In this document: positions 1 to 7,984 of the stretch, one piece after another | How the letters are laid out: each line of letters begins with the position of its first letter | Numbering within the stretch: position 1 is the stretch's first letter | Source: JAIQGF01 sp051006995 | Lineage (GTDB): Bacteria; Acidobacteriota; Terriglobia; Terriglobales; Acidobacteriaceae | Direction: 5' to 3' | DNA: 64,000 nucleotides | Assembly (NCBI GenBank): GCA_051006995.1 | Contig: JBPCSQ010000028.1 | Location: 124,001 to 188,000, forward strand | Position numbers and translations under genes: made by a program | Notes under the pieces: generated by a model | Database searches by the model: none | What the model was told of the DNA's origin: nothing | What the model saw: the letters and a program-made list of their open reading frames with translations, nothing else

Positions 1-60
1 TTGTGTTACGTCGTGCTGTGTTGCGTTGCGTTGTGTTGTGTTACGTCGTGCTGTGCTGTG
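1..60. repeat. Pentanucleotide (NNNYG-type) tandem repeat
   Basis: The first 60 bases read as twelve consecutive 5-mers, each ending in G (TTGTG, TTACG, TCGTG, CTGTG, TTGCG and so on). A 20-base unit at 1-20 recurs exactly at 36-55. The run may continue left of the window. It lies on the presumed integrated-element side of the tRNA fragment at 829-874. No function can be assigned. Confidence 0.75.
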
Positions 61-122
61 TGCGGCCCTCACAAAGCGAGTGTGCCTCGCACCGCCACTG
101 CCGTCGAGTAGAATGAGTAACG

Positions 123-713
123 ATGGATAAAGCCACTAGCCATTTCACGCAATCAAGGCGGCGTAAATATCCGGGGTGGCGCGAGTCTTTCCCTCTGATC
201 GGATTCCTACTCCATGTGCAGGAGCCTCGGTACGACGAAGTCATGAACCTGCTACTCGACGTGCAACTCATCGAGGCGGTGACGCACAGGCGCGCCGGGC
301 CGAAGCCCGAAGAGATGAATACGCTGCGCGAGGTCATCGAGGAAGTAGATCAGGCGTTCGCGCGCTACCCCGTCAGGTGGTCCTACTTTTGCGGCAGACT
401 GGAGCTGTTCGGGCTAATTGAGGGTTACGAGGAGTTTGCCACCGACGACCTCGTCTTCGATGAACCGCGCGCCGTGCAGTCGATCGCGCGACTCGTTCAG
501 CTTGGGCTCATTGGCCGCGTGCGGCCATGCGAACACTGCGAACGCTGGTTCTTCGCTCGGTTTAAGCATCAGGTCTTTTGCCGCCCGATTTGCCAGCAGC
601 GCTGGCACGTCGAATCGGAAGGGGAAAAGAAACAGCGGGCTAAATACATGCGCGCTCGCCGACGAGAGGAACGCGAAGCAGAGCGGCGGAGTTGGGAAAA
701 ACTGCGAAGGTGA
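123..713 (+). CDS. Hypothetical protein with C-terminal CxxC...CxxxC zinc-finger-like motif
   Basis: The 196-residue product is not recognised as a named family. Residues about 135-165 hold C-E-H-C followed by an aromatic-basic stretch and F-C-R-P-I-C-Q-Q-R-W-H, a zinc-binding arrangement like that at the C-terminus of CGNR-type proteins. The last 30 residues are very rich in Arg, Lys and Glu and probably helical, which would suit nucleic-acid contact. No membrane segment or signal peptide is visible. The ATG at 123 has only a weak ribosome-binding site. It lies within the presumed integrated element, so a cargo or regulatory gene is plausible, but its role is unknown. Confidence 0.6.
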   Translation: MDKATSHFTQSRRRKYPGWRESFPLIGFLLHVQEPRYDEVMNLLLDVQLIEAVTHRRAGPKPEEMNTLREVIEEVDQAFARYPVRWSYFCGRLELFGLIEGYEEFATDDLVFDEPRAVQSIARLVQLGLIGRVRPCEHCERWFFARFKHQVFCRPICQQRWHVESEGEKKQRAKYMRARRREEREAERRSWEKLRR

Positions 714-828
714 TTGTCGCCAAATTTGTCGCCAGTGTTTGCGTTCAACGCGGTTCAGGCCGGTTCAGGCTGGGTACGCAAATGATTGATACGCCGTAAA
801 GCGTTGGATTGACGACCCCGATTTTCGA

Positions 829-874
829 ACTCATAATCCATTGGTCCTAGGTTCAAATCCTAGCGGGCCCACCA
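829..874 (+). other. tRNA(CAU) 3' fragment, probable attachment site
   Basis: The sequence matches a tRNA from the anticodon loop (CTCATAA, anticodon CAT at 832-834) through the variable loop, a perfect 5-bp T-stem (847-851 with 859-863), the acceptor 3' strand CGGGCCC (864-870), discriminator A and encoded CCA (872-874). The 5' half is absent: bases 825-829 do not pair with 837-841, and no GGGCCCG occurs upstream. Loss of identity exactly at the anticodon loop is typical of tyrosine-integrase att sites. The parent tRNA would be Ile2 (CAU, lysidine-modified) or Met. Confidence 0.8.
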
Positions 875-891
875 ACCGCGATTGCACCTGA

Positions 892-1704
892 ATGAAAACT
901 GAAATTGAAGCGGCGGGAAAAACGGACGTTGGAATTGTTCGAAAGAACAATGAGGACAGCTACGCCTTCGACACCAAGCTTGGCGTGTTTGTTCTCTGCG
1001 ACGGCATGGGAGGGCAAGCTGCCGGTGAAGTTGCCAGCCGGCTGGCCGTCGAGGCCGTTCTCAATTATTTCCGCACGGCCGAGAAAACGGGAGCGTTCGC
1101 GCCGGTAGGAGAACCGGACCCTGCGCTCTCCCTGGCGGGAAGCGCCGTCCTGAGCGCCATCCGGCTTGCCAATACGGCGGTCATTGAAGCGGCAACAGGG
1201 AGCAGGAGCGGGATGGGCGCGACCATCGTGCTAGTGTTCGTCTCCGGCGACACCATTGCGGTTGGTCATGCCGGGGACAGCCGCGTCTACCTGCTGCGCG
1301 GCAGTGAGCTGCGCCAGCTCACGGTGGACCACTCACTGGTGATGGAACAAGTCCGCCGCGGCTACATGAAGCCGGAAGAGGCGGATCGCTCGCCGTTCCA
1401 GAACATCATCCTGCGCGCGTTAGGCCGCGATCCGGACCTCCAACCGGAGGTACAGGAGCTGACGGCCGAAGAAGGCGACCTGCTGCTTCTCGCGTGCGAC
1501 GGCCTCACGAAAGTAATTCCACGGCCGGAAATGCAAATACTCCTGACGCAAGAGAAGGATCTAGAAGCGGCCGCGGCCCTGCTGACCGAAACGGCCAAGC
1601 AGAACAACAGCGATGACAACATTACGTGCATCCTGGCCCGAGTGACGAAACGGCCGTGGTATTCGGTCGGGCACTCCAAGCACACGGCACAGGGTTCTCT
1701 GTAG
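892..1704 (+). CDS. PP2C-family serine/threonine protein phosphatase
   Basis: The 270-residue protein has the PP2C metal-dependent phosphatase motifs in order: T-D-V-G-I-V-R-K-N-N-E-D near the N-terminus, C-D-G-M-G-G at about 37-42, G-H-A-G-D-S-R-V-Y near residue 125, and a final S-D-D-N-I-T. These Asp residues bind the two catalytic Mn/Mg ions. It should remove phosphate from Ser/Thr of cytosolic proteins and is a plausible partner for the Ser/Thr kinase at 27302-29479. The ATG lies 17 bases after the tRNA fragment with no clear ribosome-binding site, so its native upstream region was probably replaced by the inserted element. Family assignment is secure; substrates are unknown. Confidence 0.93.
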   Translation: MKTEIEAAGKTDVGIVRKNNEDSYAFDTKLGVFVLCDGMGGQAAGEVASRLAVEAVLNYFRTAEKTGAFAPVGEPDPALSLAGSAVLSAIRLANTAVIEAATGSRSGMGATIVLVFVSGDTIAVGHAGDSRVYLLRGSELRQLTVDHSLVMEQVRRGYMKPEEADRSPFQNIILRALGRDPDLQPEVQELTAEEGDLLLLACDGLTKVIPRPEMQILLTQEKDLEAAAALLTETAKQNNSDDNITCILARVTKRPWYSVGHSKHTAQGSL

Positions 1705-1724
1705 CATCAGCCCGCGTCCGGCTA

Positions 1725-2057
1725 TTACTTTGCCGCGTTAATGGCCTGTACAGCAATCTTGCTGCCGGCAACATCTCCCGTAACTTTCACGCGCTGTCCG
1801 GCGAAGGCATCAAATTGCTTTTTGTCGCCGCTGAGGCTGTACACCTTGTCGCCGACAACGAGCCCATAGGTCCAATCGCCCTTCGTCTTCATACATTCGC
1901 GGACGCATTCGGCATCGCTCTTGCCGGGCATCATGTGCTTCTTGCCGCACATGGTATCGGTGACAATTCCGGTAAACGTCTGCGGCGCCGCGAACGCCAA
2001 CAGGCTGGCAACGAACAGAACGATGAAAACCGAGATCAAGCTTTTTCGAACCAACAT
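1725..2057 (-). CDS. Small secreted hypothetical protein
   Basis: The product is about 110 residues with a clear signal peptide: basic start, hydrophobic core, and likely cleavage after A-F-A near residue 25. The mature part begins T-F-T-G-I-V-T-D-T-M-C-G-K-K-H-M and has three Cys (in DTMCGK, AECVRE and ECMK) and a beta-rich Gly/Val pattern. The ATG at 2057 is preceded nine bases upstream by AGGAG and is preferred over an in-frame GTG at 2063. Small secreted proteins of this pattern are familiar in acidobacterial genomes, but I cannot name a function. It converges on the PP2C gene and lies downstream of the lytic transglycosylase and efflux genes on the same strand. Confidence 0.7.
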   Translation of the reverse strand: MLVRKSLISVFIVLFVASLLAFAAPQTFTGIVTDTMCGKKHMMPGKSDAECVRECMKTKGDWTYGLVVGDKVYSLSGDKKQFDAFAGQRVKVTGDVAGSKIAVQAINAAK

Positions 2058-2105
2058 GAACACATTCTCCTCAATGAATTAACGACAAGCTTCTTAGCTC
2101 GCATT

Positions 2106-2861
2106 TCAATCACCGGACGCTGCTGCGGCGTACAACACCTTCTGGGTGCTAGACCCGGTTGTCCCCCTCGGCACTCCACCAAACCGCCGCATGGCCTCCA
2201 CAACCGCAGGAACATAATTCCGCGTCTCCTCTGGCAGGAAGCGTTGGACAGCCGAATATCCTCTCTGCCCGGAGCGGTTCATTGCCCTCTGCACGGCTTG
2301 CTCACCGGCGTTATAGGCGGCGAAGGTCAGTTCCCAGTCGCCAAACTGCTGGTACAGGTCGCGCAAGTAGCGGGCAGCAGCGCGAGTCGCTTTCGCCAAC
2401 TCGAGGCGCTCATCACGCTCGCCCGAAACATCGAGACCGTAACGTCGCGCCGTATCCGGCATGAACTGCCAGACGCCGCGCGCACCTTTGGGCGAGAGCG
2501 CCATCGCCTGGCCGCCGCTCTCGACCAGCGCCACCGCGATCAACTGAGGAGGAACGCCCTCGCCGCTGAGAATCGGTTCCACCACCGGCCGCAACTGCTG
2601 CACTCGTTGTACGGCTGTGTTGAGACGCTGCCCGGGCTCATTGGCCGCCGGCTGAAGAGTCGAGGCGGCGATTTTCATCCACGGCCGGTCGGCCAGCGCA
2701 TCGGCCAGCGCTTTGTCCGCCGCCTGCATCAGGTTGGCACGCTGCAATCCGAAAGGATCTTGCGTGGGCGCCACCTGGGCGGAAGCGGTTTGGAGCATCA
2801 CTATGCAGACCACAACGAGCCATAGAGCGCCGCTGCCAGCGCGGAAACGAAGTTTAGACAT
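2106..2861 (-). CDS. Lytic transglycosylase, SLT domain
   Basis: The 251-residue protein has an N-terminal signal peptide and, from about residue 100, a soluble-lytic-transglycosylase fold: V-A-L-V-E-S-G-G containing the catalytic Glu, then G-A-R-G-V-W-Q-F-M-P-D-T-A, then A-A-Y-N-A-G-E. It should cut peptidoglycan glycan strands in the periplasm with formation of anhydromuramyl ends. The start ATG overlaps the last 8 bases of cusA and has a GAGG ribosome-binding site inside cusA, so the two are translationally coupled. A wall-opening enzyme at the end of a tripartite efflux operon may help the pump cross peptidoglycan; that role is inference. Confidence 0.9.
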   Translation of the reverse strand: MSKLRFRAGSGALWLVVVCIVMLQTASAQVAPTQDPFGLQRANLMQAADKALADALADRPWMKIAASTLQPAANEPGQRLNTAVQRVQQLRPVVEPILSGEGVPPQLIAVALVESGGQAMALSPKGARGVWQFMPDTARRYGLDVSGERDERLELAKATRAAARYLRDLYQQFGDWELTFAAYNAGEQAVQRAMNRSGQRGYSAVQRFLPEETRNYVPAVVEAMRRFGGVPRGTTGSSTQKVLYAAAASGD

Positions 2862-5800
2862 GCACCACCTCGTTCTCCACGACCGCCGCCGGCGACGGCA
2901 GCTTCTGTTTCAGCGCGGGCTTGACCTCAAAGTTCCACTTCCAGATGGCGAAAATGGGCGGGTAAATCACCAACTCCATCAGGAAAGAGGTCAGGATTCC
3001 GCCGATCATGGGCGCAGCAATGCGCTTCATCACGTCACCGCCCGCGCCGACTGACCACATGATGGGCAGCAGCCCGAACAGCATGCAGGCCACGGTCATG
3101 ACCTTAGGACGCAGGCGCTTCACCGCTCCGACAACGATCGCTTCGCGCAGGTCGTCCCAACTATTCATCAGACCTTTGTTGATGGCGTCGCGGTATGCGA
3201 GATCCAGATACAGCAGCATGAAGACCGCAGTTTCGGCGTCCACGCCGAGCAAGGCAATCAGCCCCACCCAAACGGCGATGCTCATGTTGTAATTCAGTAA
3301 GTAGAGGAACCAGATGGCGCCGATGGCGGAGAACGGAACCGCCAGGAGGATGATGCCAGTCTTCACCGCCGAGCCGGTATTGAAGTAGAGAAGAAGGAAG
3401 ACGATAAACAAGGTCACCGGCAACACGATCTTCAGCCGTTCCTTGACGCGCAGCATGTTCTCGTACTGCCCGCTCCAGACCAGTTGATATCCGGCGGGAA
3501 CACTGACCTTCTGCCGAACAGCATTTTTCGCATCGGTAACGTAACCGCCGATATCGCGGCCGCTGACGTCCACATAGACGTAGCCGCTGAGGCGGCCGTT
3601 CTCGTCACGAATCATGCCCGGGCCGGTCTTGAGCGAGATATCGGCAATCTGCGCCAGCGGCACCTGCGCGCCGGAGGGAGTATTGACCAGCACGCGCTGC
3701 AGAGAATCGAGGTCGGTGCGGTAATCGCGCAGATAGCGGACGTTGACGCTGTAGCGTTCGCGCCCCTCGACGGTGGTGGTGACCGGTTCGCCGCCGATGG
3801 CCGACATCAGGACTTCGTTGGCCGCGTCGATGGTCAGGCCATAGCGCGCGAGTTGGTCGCGCTTGAGGTCGAAATCAAGAAAGTAGCCGCCGGTGGTGCG
3901 TTCCGCGAACACGCTGGTCGTGCCCGGAATGCCCTTCAGCGCCATCTCGACCTGCCCGCCGATTTTTTCGATTTCGCCGAGATCGGAACCGAGAACCTTG
4001 ATGCCGAGCGGCGTCCGCACTCCCGTAGTCAGCATGTCAATGCGCGCCTTGATGGGCATGGTCCACGCGTTGGCAACACCTGGAATAGCGAGGGCCTCGT
4101 TCAGACCGCCGGGACCATAGATCAGTTCCTGGGTCGTCTTGTGGTCTGGCCAGAAGCGGCCCAGCGTGCCCTGCAACCAATCCGGCGCGCGCTTCGAATA
4201 CCACCGTTCGCGCTTCGGCCATTGCGTATGCGGTTTCAGCACGACCACAGTTTCCATCATCGAGTACGGCGCGGGGTCGGTCGCACTCTCCACTCGACCT
4301 GCCTTGCCGAACACGCGATCCACCTCGGGAAAGCTCTTCAGGATCTTGTCCTGCACCTGCAGCAGCCGCGAGGCCTCGGTCACCGACATTCCGGGCAGAG
4401 TGGTCGGCATGTACAGCAGCGTCCCTTCATCCAGCGGCGGCATGAATTCGGAGCCGAGCTTGAAGAACACAGGGATGGTGGCGGCCATCGCGATCACCGC
4501 AACCGCGATCGTCTTCCACTTGTGCTCCAGAACAAACTCGACCACAGGGTGGTAAAGCTTCATCAGCGGGCGGCTGATGGGGTGGTTGTCTTCGCTGTGA
4601 ATCTTGCCCACCAGCAGCCCGTTCACCACCTTTGCCAGCCATTTCGGCCGGAAGGTGAAATTGTCCATGCGCGTAAACAGCAGCCGCATCGCCGGGTCCA
4701 GGGTGATGGCCAGCACCGCGGCGATTGCCATGGCGAAATTCTTGGTGAACGCGAGCGGCTTGAACAGGCGGCCTTCCTGCGCTTCCAGAGTAAACACCGG
4801 AAGAAAGGAAACCGCGATGACTAAAAGGGCGAAAAAGCTGGGCCCGCCAACCTCCTTCACCGCCGAGATAACCACGCGCCGGTAGTCGCCCGGCCGGCCC
4901 TCCGCGTTCCAGTGCTCCAGCTTTTTGTGGGTCTGCTCGACGACGACGACGGCCGCGTCCACCATCGCCCCGATTGCCACCGCAATTCCGCCCAGCGACA
5001 TGATGTTCGCGGTCATTCCCGACATTTGAATGGGAATGAATGCGAGGATCACCGTGATGGGGATGGTGATGATCGGAATGATGGCGCTGGGGAAGTGCCA
5101 CAGGAAGACGAGAATGACCAGGCTCACGATGATCAACTCTTCGATCAGCGTCTGTTTCAGATTCTCCACCGAGCGATCAATCAGATCAGCGCGATCGTAA
5201 GTGGGGACAATCTTCAGTCCTTTCGGCAGGGTCGGTTCGACGTCGGCAATCTTGGTCTTGACGCGCTCAATTACTTTGTCGGCGTTCTCGCCGAAGCGCA
5301 TGATGACGACGCCGCCGACCACCTCGCCTCGGCCGTCAATATCGGATACGCCCCGGCGAATGTCGGGACCATAGGTGACGGTCGCCACATCGCGCACCAG
5401 CACCGGCGTTCCGGTCTGCTGGTTGACCAGCAGCGGAATGCGCGCGATGTCGTCCAGCGACTTGATGTAGCCGCGGCCGCGCACCATGTACTCGCGTCCC
5501 GACTGCTCCACCAGCCGGGCGCCCACGTCGTTGTTCGACTTCTGCACCGCGTCCACGATCATGTTGATCGGGATCTTGTAAGCTAGCAGCTTGTTGGGAT
5601 CTACGTTGATCTGGTACTGGCGGACAAAGCCGCCGATGGGCGCGACTTCCGCAACCCCTGGCACCGCTTGCAGCGCGTAGCGCAGATACCAGTCCTGGTA
5701 GCTGCGCATCTGCTCCAGCGAGTACTGCCCCGTCTCGTCCACCAGTGCGTACTGGTAGACCCAGCCGACGGCGGTGGCATCCTTCGCCAGTTCCACATTG

Positions 5801-6171
5801 ACGCCTTTCGGCAGCCGCGGTGTAACGGAATTCAAGTACTCCAGCGTGCGCGAGCGCGCCCAGTAGATGTCGGTGCCTTCGTCGAAGATGATGTAGATGT
5901 ACGAATACCCGAAATCGCTGAAGGCACGGATGTCCTTTACCTTCGGCATGCCGAGCAACGCCGAGGTGATCGGATAGCTCACCTGGTCTTCCATGATGTC
6001 GGGGCTGCGGTCCCACTTGGCGTACACGATGACCTGCGTGTCCGACAGATCGGGGATGGCGTCCAGCTTGGTGTTCTTCAGCGACTGCCAGCCGAACAGC
6101 ACGCCCACCGCAATGAACAAGAAGACGAGAAACTTATGTTGCGCGCAGCTTTCAATAATGCGATCAATCAT
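2854..6171 (-). CDS. cusA: Heavy-metal RND efflux pump, inner-membrane subunit (CusA type)
   Basis: The 1105-residue protein is a full-length heavy-metal-efflux RND transporter. It carries the HME signature A-M-V-D-A-A-V-V-V-V-E in the fourth membrane helix and three methionines at the places of the CusA copper/silver triad: in L-L-Y-M-P, S-M-M-E-T and R-I-D-M-L-T-T-G. This supports Cu(I)/Ag(I) over Zn/Co/Cd, although the triad alone does not fix specificity. It uses proton influx to move metal from periplasm or cytoplasm to the CusC-like channel via CusB. The start overlaps the NosL-like gene by 4 bases and has a GGGAGG ribosome-binding site. Confidence 0.95.
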   Translation of the reverse strand: MIDRIIESCAQHKFLVFLFIAVGVLFGWQSLKNTKLDAIPDLSDTQVIVYAKWDRSPDIMEDQVSYPITSALLGMPKVKDIRAFSDFGYSYIYIIFDEGTDIYWARSRTLEYLNSVTPRLPKGVNVELAKDATAVGWVYQYALVDETGQYSLEQMRSYQDWYLRYALQAVPGVAEVAPIGGFVRQYQINVDPNKLLAYKIPINMIVDAVQKSNNDVGARLVEQSGREYMVRGRGYIKSLDDIARIPLLVNQQTGTPVLVRDVATVTYGPDIRRGVSDIDGRGEVVGGVVIMRFGENADKVIERVKTKIADVEPTLPKGLKIVPTYDRADLIDRSVENLKQTLIEELIIVSLVILVFLWHFPSAIIPIITIPITVILAFIPIQMSGMTANIMSLGGIAVAIGAMVDAAVVVVEQTHKKLEHWNAEGRPGDYRRVVISAVKEVGGPSFFALLVIAVSFLPVFTLEAQEGRLFKPLAFTKNFAMAIAAVLAITLDPAMRLLFTRMDNFTFRPKWLAKVVNGLLVGKIHSEDNHPISRPLMKLYHPVVEFVLEHKWKTIAVAVIAMAATIPVFFKLGSEFMPPLDEGTLLYMPTTLPGMSVTEASRLLQVQDKILKSFPEVDRVFGKAGRVESATDPAPYSMMETVVVLKPHTQWPKRERWYSKRAPDWLQGTLGRFWPDHKTTQELIYGPGGLNEALAIPGVANAWTMPIKARIDMLTTGVRTPLGIKVLGSDLGEIEKIGGQVEMALKGIPGTTSVFAERTTGGYFLDFDLKRDQLARYGLTIDAANEVLMSAIGGEPVTTTVEGRERYSVNVRYLRDYRTDLDSLQRVLVNTPSGAQVPLAQIADISLKTGPGMIRDENGRLSGYVYVDVSGRDIGGYVTDAKNAVRQKVSVPAGYQLVWSGQYENMLRVKERLKIVLPVTLFIVFLLLYFNTGSAVKTGIILLAVPFSAIGAIWFLYLLNYNMSIAVWVGLIALLGVDAETAVFMLLYLDLAYRDAINKGLMNSWDDLREAIVVGAVKRLRPKVMTVACMLFGLLPIMWSVGAGGDVMKRIAAPMIGGILTSFLMELVIYPPIFAIWKWNFEVKPALKQKLPSPAAVVENEVVHV

Positions 6172-6674
6172 GGCCTGGCCTCCCCGGCATTGACGCCGGC
6201 GAGCATCTCTTTCATCCCGAGAACGGCGCCGCCGTTCCTGTCAGCAAAGCGACCGGCCTCGGCACGCGAGGCGAAGGCGAACGTCCCCGGAGCGCAGCGG
6301 TCGAAGGTGGCCTGCTGCACCTGCTTCATTTCGCCCATCCGGGTCGTATCGTGCTCGCAGGCGGTGATGCGGCTGCCGTCCACATACCACGCCTGCTCCG
6401 GATTGAGCTTGCGGCCGCTGGCATAGTCGGTGACTTCGATCAACCGAACGGACTTGTGCTCCTGGAGACCTTCAGTGACCGCGCAATGCGCGCAGCAGAC
6501 GCGCTCGCGGTGGCCGCCAATCTCAGCGACCACACCCGCCTGGGGATTAATGTGCCGCTGGCAGATGTTGCAGAACTGCTCCGATTTCCGGTGCACACTC
6601 CACTGCCCGGCGAGCAGCAACCCGCCCACCATGACCAGCAGCACCAGCGCAGCGATGGATCCTTTGCGTGCCAT
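6168..6674 (-). CDS. NosL-like membrane-anchored metal-binding protein
   Basis: The 168-residue protein has one N-terminal membrane segment (about 7-24), then C-N-I-C and V-C-C-A-H-C motifs suited to soft-metal binding. Its C-terminal part has P-G-T-F-A-F-A-S-R-A-E-A followed by G-G-A-V-L-G-M-K-E-M, closely resembling the end of NosL copper chaperones. It is expected in the periplasm or on the outer face of the inner membrane. It sits between cusB and cusA, with a 4-base overlap into cusA and a GGGAGGAAG ribosome-binding site, so it is probably a copper-delivery or copper-sensing accessory to the pump. The NosL relationship is from motif similarity only. Confidence 0.75.
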   Translation of the reverse strand: MARKGSIAALVLLVMVGGLLLAGQWSVHRKSEQFCNICQRHINPQAGVVAEIGGHRERVCCAHCAVTEGLQEHKSVRLIEVTDYASGRKLNPEQAWYVDGSRITACEHDTTRMGEMKQVQQATFDRCAPGTFAFASRAEAGRFADRNGGAVLGMKEMLAGVNAGEARP

Positions 6675-6683
6675 GCTTCCTCC

Positions 6684-7973
6684 CTAGTGCTGCATCGAGC
6701 CGGTCGCGCTCTTCAGGCGGCTTTCCGAATCGATCAGGAAATTGCCGGACGTCACCACGGTTTCGCCGGCCTTCAATCCCGACAGCACGATCACCTTGCC
6801 GTCCAGCTTGGCGCCGGTGGTGATTTTGCGCGGCTCAAAATAACCGCCCTCGTGCGCGATGAATACGGTTTGTTCCTTGCCGGAATCAAGCACGGCTTCC
6901 TGCGGAACCACAATCGAGTTGCCGTAACTGACCTTGAGCAGGACGTCGGCGAACATCTGCGGTTTCAACTGAAAGTCCGGATTCGGAAACTCCAGCCGTA
7001 CTTTGACGGTTCGCGTCGCAGGATCCACGGTCGGATATACGAACGACACGCGGCCGCTCCAAGTCTTTCCCGGGTAGTAACTGAGCTGTATTTCCGCTTG
7101 CTGGCCGAGCTTCACGAACGGCACTTCGTACTCGAAGATGTCGGCGTTCACCCAAACCGTGGACAGGTCGGAGACGGTATACAGTTCCGTGTCGGGGTTC
7201 ACCGAGGTGTTGGGAAAGGCCTTGCGGTCGGTCACGAAGCCGGCGATCGGAGAATAAAACGTCAGCGTCCGGCTGACTTCGCCCGTCTGATCGAGCATTT
7301 TGATCTGCTCGTCGCTGATGTCCCAAAGTTTCAGGCGCTCGCGGGTGGAGCGGAGCAGCGATTGCGAGCCTTGCGCTACCTCGGCGAACGATGAGCCGCC
7401 CAGCGCCTTTTCGCCGCGCTTGGCGATCAGGTATTCCTCCTGCGTCGCGACCAGGTCAGGGCTGTACAGCGTGAACAGCGGCTGGCCCTTCTTTACCAGT
7501 TGCCCGATATAGTCCACGTAGACCTTGTCAATGAACCCGTTGATCTTCACGTGAACGTGGGCGATCTTCGTCTCATCGGTCACCACCTGGCCGGTGGTGC
7601 GAAGCTCGCGCGCCAGGGCTTCGCGCTTCACCTCGGCAGTGCGCACTCCGATGAGCTGCTGCCGGTCAGCCGAAATCATTACCGAGCCCGGCGTCATGCT
7701 GGCGGATTGTTCGTCGGCATATTTCGGCACCAGTTCCATGCCGCAATCCGGCGCAATCCCCGGCTTGTCGGACTTGTACTGTGGGTGCATCGGGTCATAC
7801 CAGTACAGGATCTTGCGCTCGCCCTTCGCCGCAGCCTGAGTTGCTGCCGGCGATGGCGACGAATGTTCATGCTGGAAGGCGGCAATTACCTTTCCGCCGT
7901 AGAACACTCCAGTGAGCACGACCACCGCCGCGATGAGCGCCAGGAATCGAATGAAGTTATTGATGCGACCCAT
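6684..7973 (-). CDS. cusB: Efflux RND periplasmic adaptor with heavy-metal-binding domain (CusB type)
   Basis: The 429-residue membrane-fusion protein begins with a membrane anchor (about 8-30). Near residues 57-90 is the heavy-metal-binding module Y-W-Y-D-P-M-H-P-Q-Y ending in D-C-G-M-E-L-V-P. After this come the lipoyl-like/barrel-sandwich and beta-barrel regions of the CusB/HlyD family, including G-Q-L-V-K-K-G-Q-P-L-F. It should link CusA to the outer-membrane channel and pass Cu/Ag ions to CusA. The ATG at 7973 has an AGGAG ribosome-binding site. The gene follows cusC by 11 bases and precedes the NosL-like gene by 9. Confidence 0.93.
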   Translation of the reverse strand: MGRINNFIRFLALIAAVVVLTGVFYGGKVIAAFQHEHSSPSPAATQAAAKGERKILYWYDPMHPQYKSDKPGIAPDCGMELVPKYADEQSASMTPGSVMISADRQQLIGVRTAEVKREALARELRTTGQVVTDETKIAHVHVKINGFIDKVYVDYIGQLVKKGQPLFTLYSPDLVATQEEYLIAKRGEKALGGSSFAEVAQGSQSLLRSTRERLKLWDISDEQIKMLDQTGEVSRTLTFYSPIAGFVTDRKAFPNTSVNPDTELYTVSDLSTVWVNADIFEYEVPFVKLGQQAEIQLSYYPGKTWSGRVSFVYPTVDPATRTVKVRLEFPNPDFQLKPQMFADVLLKVSYGNSIVVPQEAVLDSGKEQTVFIAHEGGYFEPRKITTGAKLDGKVIVLSGLKAGETVVTSGNFLIDSESRLKSATGSMQH

Positions 7974-7984
7974 ATCATTGCTCC

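Larger units (their letters stand above)
1..874. mobile_element. Probable right end of an integrated genetic element
   Basis: This interval is inferred from the tRNA 3' fragment at 829-874, the signature left when a tyrosine-recombinase element inserts into a tRNA gene. Left of the fragment are a short-period repeat and one orphan zinc-finger gene; right of it begin housekeeping-type genes. The integrase and intact tRNA would be expected beyond the left edge, so the element cannot be confirmed from this window alone. Confidence 0.45.

Noticed and set aside
1..60. CRISPR array
   Set aside because: The repeats are pentamers without unique spacers of CRISPR length, and no cas genes are present.
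781..874. Complete tRNA-Met or tRNA-Ile gene
   Set aside because: The acceptor 5' strand, D-arm and anticodon-stem 5' strand are missing; only the 3' part is present.
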